From JBBQKI01 sp038326725 (GTDB lineage: Bacteria; Bacteroidota; Bacteroidia; Flavobacteriales; Flavobacteriaceae): 64,000 nt of DNA. The notes below the pieces were generated by a model. The model was given only the letters and a program-made list of their open reading frames with translations. It was not told the origin of the DNA and ran no database searches. Where the stretch lies: positions 1-64,000 of the forward strand of contig JBBQKI010000004.1 of NCBI GenBank assembly GCA_038326725.1. Reading direction: 5' to 3'. Made by a program: the position numbers and the translations under genes. Shown here in pieces: positions 60,320 through 64,000 of the stretch. Each line of letters starts with the position of its first letter. Position 1 is the stretch's first letter.

Positions 60320-61639
60320 TTATTTGGTTTTAAATCTTGGAACTCTTAGCAATAAAATTATTCCCGCAATAAAAAATACCACGAGGAATAATATTGAATT
60401 TCTCATATTTCCGGTTACCTGATCTATAACTCCATAAATGAGCATTCCAATGACAATACCGATTTTTTCGGCCACATCGTAAAAACTGAAATAGGAAGTG
60501 GTGTCTTTGGTTTCGGGTAAAAATTTTGAATACGTAGATCGTGACAGCGATTGTATGCCGCCCATCACCAATCCCACAACTCCTGCGGTGGCATAAAACT
60601 GAATTGGGCTTTCAATAAAAAAAGCAACAATACAAATACCTACCCAAATAGTATTAATCACGATTAGGGTTGGAATATTCCCGAATTTTTCTGAAGATCT
60701 TGATGTTAAAACCGCCCCAACAACCGCAACCAATTGAATAATCAAAATACTGGAAATAAGCCCGATGGTTTTTTTCTCATCATCGCCCCAAGCTATTTCT
60801 TGTTCCCCAAAATATGTGGCTACCAACATAACCGTTTGCACGGCCATGCTGTAAACAAAAAAAGCTGAAAGGTATTTTTTTAGAGTAGGGTTTTCGGTAA
60901 GTGAAAGATAAACCGCTTTTAATTCCCTAAATCCGTTAAAGATTATTTTTCGGCTCACTTTTCTTCCCTCGTTGTTTCCTTTTGGCAAATAATAAAAAGA
61001 ATATTGACTGAAAAGAATCCACCATATCCCAACCAAAACAAAGGAATACCGCATTGCTTTCATACTAGCCTCCCCACCCGAGCCAAGGCCGAACCATTCG
61101 GGTTTCATTACCATGGCCAAATTAAAAAGCAACAAAACCACGCTGCCAATGTAGCCCATGGAATACCCTCTCGCGCTCACCCTGTCCTGCTGCTCCGTAA
61201 AAGCAACATCGGGCAAATAGGAATTATAAAAAACCAAGCTTCCCCAAAATCCCACGAGCCCAAAAAAATAAAATAAGAGGCTGGTGTAAATATTTTCAAG
61301 ACTGAAAAAATAAAGCCCCATACACGAAAGTGCACCCAGGTAACAGAAAAATTTCATGAACACCTTTTTGTTCCCTACATAATCCGCTATCCCCGAAAGT
61401 AAAGGAGAAATGAAGGCCACAAGCAGAAAGGCTGCTGCAGTAGTATAGGTTATTAATGGAGTACTGCGAATATTTCCAGCAAAAATGGAAATGCTTTCCA
61501 CTTCGGCAATATTAAAAAGCGCACCATAATAAATAGGAAATATCGCGGAAGCAATCACCAAACTATAAACGGAATTTGCCCAATCATAAAACGCCCAAGC
61601 ATTGAGCAGTTTTTTGCTTCCTTTTGGTAGGTTGGTCAT
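60320..61639 (-). CDS. MFS transporter, UMF1/Atg22-like
   Basis: A 439-residue major facilitator with about twelve membrane helices. The N-terminus LNAWAFYDWANSVYSLVIASAIFPIYY is diagnostic of the UMF1 (Atg22-like) branch, and the second-half motif GLVMGGIQSLSRSTYSKFLP is also typical. Yeast Atg22 exports amino acids from the vacuole; bacterial substrates are unknown. Transcribed alone between two terminator-like hairpins. Confidence 0.9.
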   Translation of the reverse strand: MTNLPKGSKKLLNAWAFYDWANSVYSLVIASAIFPIYYGALFNIAEVESISIFAGNIRSTPLITYTTAAAFLLVAFISPLLSGIADYVGNKKVFMKFFCYLGALSCMGLYFFSLENIYTSLLFYFFGLVGFWGSLVFYNSYLPDVAFTEQQDRVSARGYSMGYIGSVVLLLFNLAMVMKPEWFGLGSGGEASMKAMRYSFVLVGIWWILFSQYSFYYLPKGNNEGRKVSRKIIFNGFRELKAVYLSLTENPTLKKYLSAFFVYSMAVQTVMLVATYFGEQEIAWGDDEKKTIGLISSILIIQLVAVVGAVLTSRSSEKFGNIPTLIVINTIWVGICIVAFFIESPIQFYATAGVVGLVMGGIQSLSRSTYSKFLPETKDTTSYFSFYDVAEKIGIVIGMLIYGVIDQVTGNMRNSILFLVVFFIAGIILLLRVPRFKTK

Positions 61640-61662
61640 TATAAATTGAGTAAAAAATAAAA

Positions 61663-61688
61663 GTGGCTGAATTTTACAATTCAGCCAC
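61663..61688 (-). terminator. Terminator of the M48 protease gene
   Basis: A perfect 11-bp stem, GTGGCTGAATT with AATTCAGCCAC, and a TTAC loop. On the minus strand it is followed by a T-rich tract, and it lies about 30 bases after the M48 protease stop. Confidence 0.8.
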
Positions 61689-61719
61689 CTAAAGTAATAA
61701 AATTATCGTTTTATGAAAC

Positions 61720-62541
61720 TTATTTTTTAAACGTAGTTACCCCAAACTTTCGTGCTTCTACTTTTGCTGCCGGAGCCCATGCCGTAATGTTTTGGATACG
61801 GGTGGTGCTTGAAGGGTGGGTGCTCAAAAATTCCGGTGGTGCCCCGCCCCCGCCTTGAGATTGCATACGTCGCCACACATCCGCAGCTACAATTGGGTCA
61901 TAACCGGCAATGGCCATTAACGTGAGCCCAATCTTGTCTGCTTCGGTTTCGTGGCTTCGGCTAAAGGGAAGCATAATCCCCAAGTTGGAGCCCAAACCAT
62001 AGGCTGTATTGAAAATTTGTTGGTTTTCGGGATTTTTTGCAAGGGCAACATTTCCTGCCACAGCGCCAAGTTGTTGCAATTGTCCTGCGCTCATTCGTTG
62101 CTGTCCATGATTGGCAAGGGCATGTGCCACTTCGTGACCCATTACTGCCGCTGCTCCGGCCTCGTTTTGGGTGATGGGTAAAATTCCCGTGTAAAAAACG
62201 ATTTTCCCACCGGGCATGCACCATGCGTTTACTTCCGGGCTTTGAATCAATTTATATTCCCAACGATAATCGGTCAAATAACCGGAATATCCATTTGCGG
62301 TTAAATAACGCTCGGCGGCAGTGGCTATTTTTTGCCCAACGCTAGCTATCATTTTTGCGTCGGCGGTACTGCTTACAACTTTGTTTTCGGATAAAAATTC
62401 ACCGTATTGCTGAAATGCCATGGGTAATATCTGCGAATTGGGTACCAAAGCCAAAGTTTGCTTCCCGGTGAAAGGATTAGTGGCGCAGGCTACCGCAAAA
62501 ATTGCAACAACTATAAAGGATAATAAGATTTTCGTTTTCAT
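61720..62541 (-). CDS. M48-family metallopeptidase lipoprotein
   Basis: A 273-residue zinc protease. The ATG at 62541 gives a lipoprotein signal (MKTKILLSFIVVAIFAVAC). The HExxH motif is in VMGHEVAHALANHG, and the third zinc ligand glutamate is in SHETEADKIGLTLMA. This is the short periplasmic BepA/LoiP-like type, without the TPR domain, which degrades misfolded outer-membrane proteins. The C-terminal FLSTHPSSTTRI is also typical. Confidence 0.92.
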   Translation of the reverse strand: MKTKILLSFIVVAIFAVACATNPFTGKQTLALVPNSQILPMAFQQYGEFLSENKVVSSTADAKMIASVGQKIATAAERYLTANGYSGYLTDYRWEYKLIQSPEVNAWCMPGGKIVFYTGILPITQNEAGAAAVMGHEVAHALANHGQQRMSAGQLQQLGAVAGNVALAKNPENQQIFNTAYGLGSNLGIMLPFSRSHETEADKIGLTLMAIAGYDPIVAADVWRRMQSQGGGGAPPEFLSTHPSSTTRIQNITAWAPAAKVEARKFGVTTFKK

Positions 62542-62748
62542 TTGAATGTTCAATTTAAGTGAATTTAAAAGTAGTGATATAAATATATGATAGTATTAAA
62601 ATTTATATAAATAATGAGTTTCATTAAATAATAAAATTTATTATAAACTTAATAGAATGCAGTCCACTAACCTCCTACATTTATGACAAAATTATTCGTG
62701 GAACGAAATTTGATATTTCAACCTAAAAATCATTAAATCCTTTTTATC

Positions 62749-63243
62749 ATGAAAAATTTCTTTCTTTTTCTATCACTTTCAACAGCAGTAATCTTTACTT
62801 CCTGCGAAGGCGATCCAGGACCTCCGGGAGAACCTGGTGGATTGGTCTATGGGCAGGTTTTTGAAGTGAATGCTACATTTAATGAAAATAATGGTTTCGA
62901 GGAATTGTTTACATTTCCCTCCAATGTTGAAGTATTTGAAAGCGATGTTGTTTTGGCCTATTTGCTAATAGAAGTAGATAATGGGGTTGATGTTTGGAGC
63001 CAATTACCACAAACATTTTTCCCCCCACAAGGAACTTTACTTTATACGTTCGATCACACATTTCTTGACGTAAAATTAATTTTGGACGGTAATTTTAATC
63101 TAAACCTTTTGGGGCAGGAATGGACGGATAATCAAATTTTCCGTATTGCCATTGTTCCCGCGGAATATGCGAATGCAAACCTTTCCATGGAAGAGTTGTT
63201 GCAAATGATGGAAATGGAGGCTTCCCAAATCGAAAAACTTTAA
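62749..63243 (+). CDS. Lipoprotein with short collagen-like motif
   Basis: A 164-residue lipoprotein with the signal MKNFFLFLSLSTAVIFTSC (cysteine at 19). Right after the lipid cysteine come three Gly-X-Y triplets (GDPGPPGEPG), a collagen-like stub seen in many Bacteroidota lipoproteins. The rest is a beta-rich domain without a known motif (VFEVNATFNENNGF, YLLIEVDNGVDVWSQL). It ends a few bases before the first msrB gene on the same strand, so the two may be co-transcribed. Confidence 0.7.
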   Translation: MKNFFLFLSLSTAVIFTSCEGDPGPPGEPGGLVYGQVFEVNATFNENNGFEELFTFPSNVEVFESDVVLAYLLIEVDNGVDVWSQLPQTFFPPQGTLLYTFDHTFLDVKLILDGNFNLNLLGQEWTDNQIFRIAIVPAEYANANLSMEELLQMMEMEASQIEKL

Positions 63244-63252
63244 TTTTTGAAA

Positions 63253-63744
63253 ATGAAAACACTTTCACTTTTTGCCTCAATTCTTCTTTTTTTCAGCTGC
63301 AATTCCAAAGCACAGGACAAGCAGGTTGAAAACGCCGATACTAATTTTACGGTCAACAAAACCGAAGCGGAATGGAAGGCCGAGCTTACCCCGGAGCAAT
63401 TTTACATTTTGAGGGAGGAAGGCACGGAAGCCCCTTTTTCCAGTGCTCTTAACGATAATAAGAAGAAAGGCACGTATTTTTGTGCTGCTTGCGATAATCC
63501 CGTTTTTAAAAGCGAACATAAATTCGACAGCGGTACGGGATGGCCCAGTTTTGACCGGGAAATAAAGGGCAATGTTGCCTTTTCCACAGACAATCATTTG
63601 GGATATGCCAGAACCGAAGAACATTGCGCCAAATGTGGCGGCCACTTGGGCCACGTTTTTGATGACGGCCCACGCGAAACCACGGGAAAAAGGCATTGCA
63701 TAAACGGCGATGCTTTAAAATTTGTACCCGATGAAAAGAAATAA
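63253..63744 (+). CDS. msrB: Methionine-R-sulfoxide reductase, lipoprotein form
   Basis: A 163-residue MsrB that reduces methionine-R-sulfoxide in proteins. The ATG at 63253 gives a lipoprotein signal (MKTLSLFASILLFFSC), so this copy acts at the cell envelope. It has zinc-binding CAACDNPVF and CAKCGGHLGHVF, substrate motif GTGWPSFD, and the catalytic cysteine in RHCINGDAL. Its final codons overlap the start of a second msrB. Confidence 0.93.
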   Translation: MKTLSLFASILLFFSCNSKAQDKQVENADTNFTVNKTEAEWKAELTPEQFYILREEGTEAPFSSALNDNKKKGTYFCAACDNPVFKSEHKFDSGTGWPSFDREIKGNVAFSTDNHLGYARTEEHCAKCGGHLGHVFDDGPRETTGKRHCINGDALKFVPDEKK

Positions 63745-64000
63745 TCATTTTCCAGTAGAAAAACCGGAAGCCGAATGGCGGGAGCAATTGGATGAAAAAC
63801 GCTACCACGTGCTTCGGGAGAAAGGCACGGAATATCCGCATACCGGTGCATATAACCTTCATTTCGAAAACGGAAGCTATGTGTGTGCAGCTTGTAATAA
63901 TGCATTATTTACCAGCGATCAAAAATTTAAAAGTAGTTGCGGCTGGCCTTCTTTTGATGAGGCAATAAAAGGTTCTGTTGAATATATGCCGGACAATACC
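63731..64000 (+). CDS. msrB: Second MsrB, cut by the window end
   Basis: The first 90 residues of another methionine-R-sulfoxide reductase, running off the window edge. It starts at the ATG at 63731, overlapping the previous msrB by 14 bases. It has no signal peptide, so this copy is cytoplasmic. It contains PEAEWREQLDEKRYHVLREK, the first zinc pair CAACNNALF, and SSCGWPSFDEAIKGSVEY, where relatives have GTGWPSF. Tandem envelope and cytoplasmic copies suggest a joint response to oxidative damage. Confidence 0.88.
   Translation, partial: MKRNNHFPVEKPEAEWREQLDEKRYHVLREKGTEYPHTGAYNLHFENGSYVCAACNNALFTSDQKFKSSCGWPSFDEAIKGSVEYMPDNT

Overview
The window looks like chromosomal DNA of a Flavobacteriaceae bacterium (Bacteroidota), low to moderate in GC. 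The evidence is the set of lineage markers: a type IX secretion protein PorQ next to cmk, lon and rpsA; a DnaX without the usual zinc-binding cysteines; DUF3822 next to rsmD; and several promoters fitting the Bacteroidota consensus TTG-N19-TAnnTTTG instead of -35/-10 boxes. Many proteins begin with lipoprotein signals. No tRNA, rRNA, CRISPR array, phage or insertion sequence was seen. The one structural RNA is RNase P RNA (rnpB, about 39.36-39.68 kb, minus strand).

Region by region. 0-4.4 kb holds a small PH-like protein, a DUF4256 protein, a DUF2254 membrane protein, and two broken genes (a VOC/glyoxalase-fold protein and a patatin-like phospholipase) whose frame changes lie at or near homopolymers. 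4.6-12 kb holds a large-subunit catalase, a J-domain/KTSC protein, an SLC13/RCK transporter, a glutaredoxin-domain pseudogene with two internal TAA codons, a VF530 protein, a DEAD-box helicase and a DUF1456 protein. 12.1-12.6 kb holds three micro-ORFs, two of them sharing a C-terminal motif, behind a 23-bp palindrome. 12.5-22 kb is envelope and stress functions: a universal stress protein, three MscS-type channels, an OmpA lipoprotein and a VanX-type dipeptidase. 22-31 kb holds a DUF72 pseudogene, a secreted beta-propeller protein, an aldehyde dehydrogenase, a gcvT-reductase-pterin dehydratase operon and a HigB/HigA toxin-antitoxin pair.

31-42 kb holds yebC, a KdsB-KdnB fusion that links CMP-Kdo formation to the Kdo 8-oxidase of the Kdo8N pathway, an acyltransferase, a RecD-like helicase, a DUF3822-rsmD operon, rnpB, dnaX and miaE. 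42-49.4 kb is a run of eight same-strand genes (pyrR, pyrB, a small STAS-like protein, rnz, pdxH, sixA-like, ppk1, ppx) that puts pyrimidine synthesis and polyphosphate turnover in one block. 49.4-56.4 kb is the rpsA-cmk-porQ-lon block. 56.6-58.8 kb is an ECF sigma factor, a probable membrane anti-sigma protein and a DUF4097-like surface protein in one overlapping operon. 58.8-64 kb holds a three-repeat lipoprotein, an MFS transporter, an M48 protease lipoprotein, a collagen-motif lipoprotein and two tandem msrB genes, the second cut off by the window end.

Most of the window is ordinary housekeeping sequence. The points most worth a second look are the KdsB-KdnB fusion, the micro-ORF locus with its operator-like palindrome, the cluster of recently broken genes in the first 22 kb, and a short reductase whose YxxxK tyrosine position is a cysteine.
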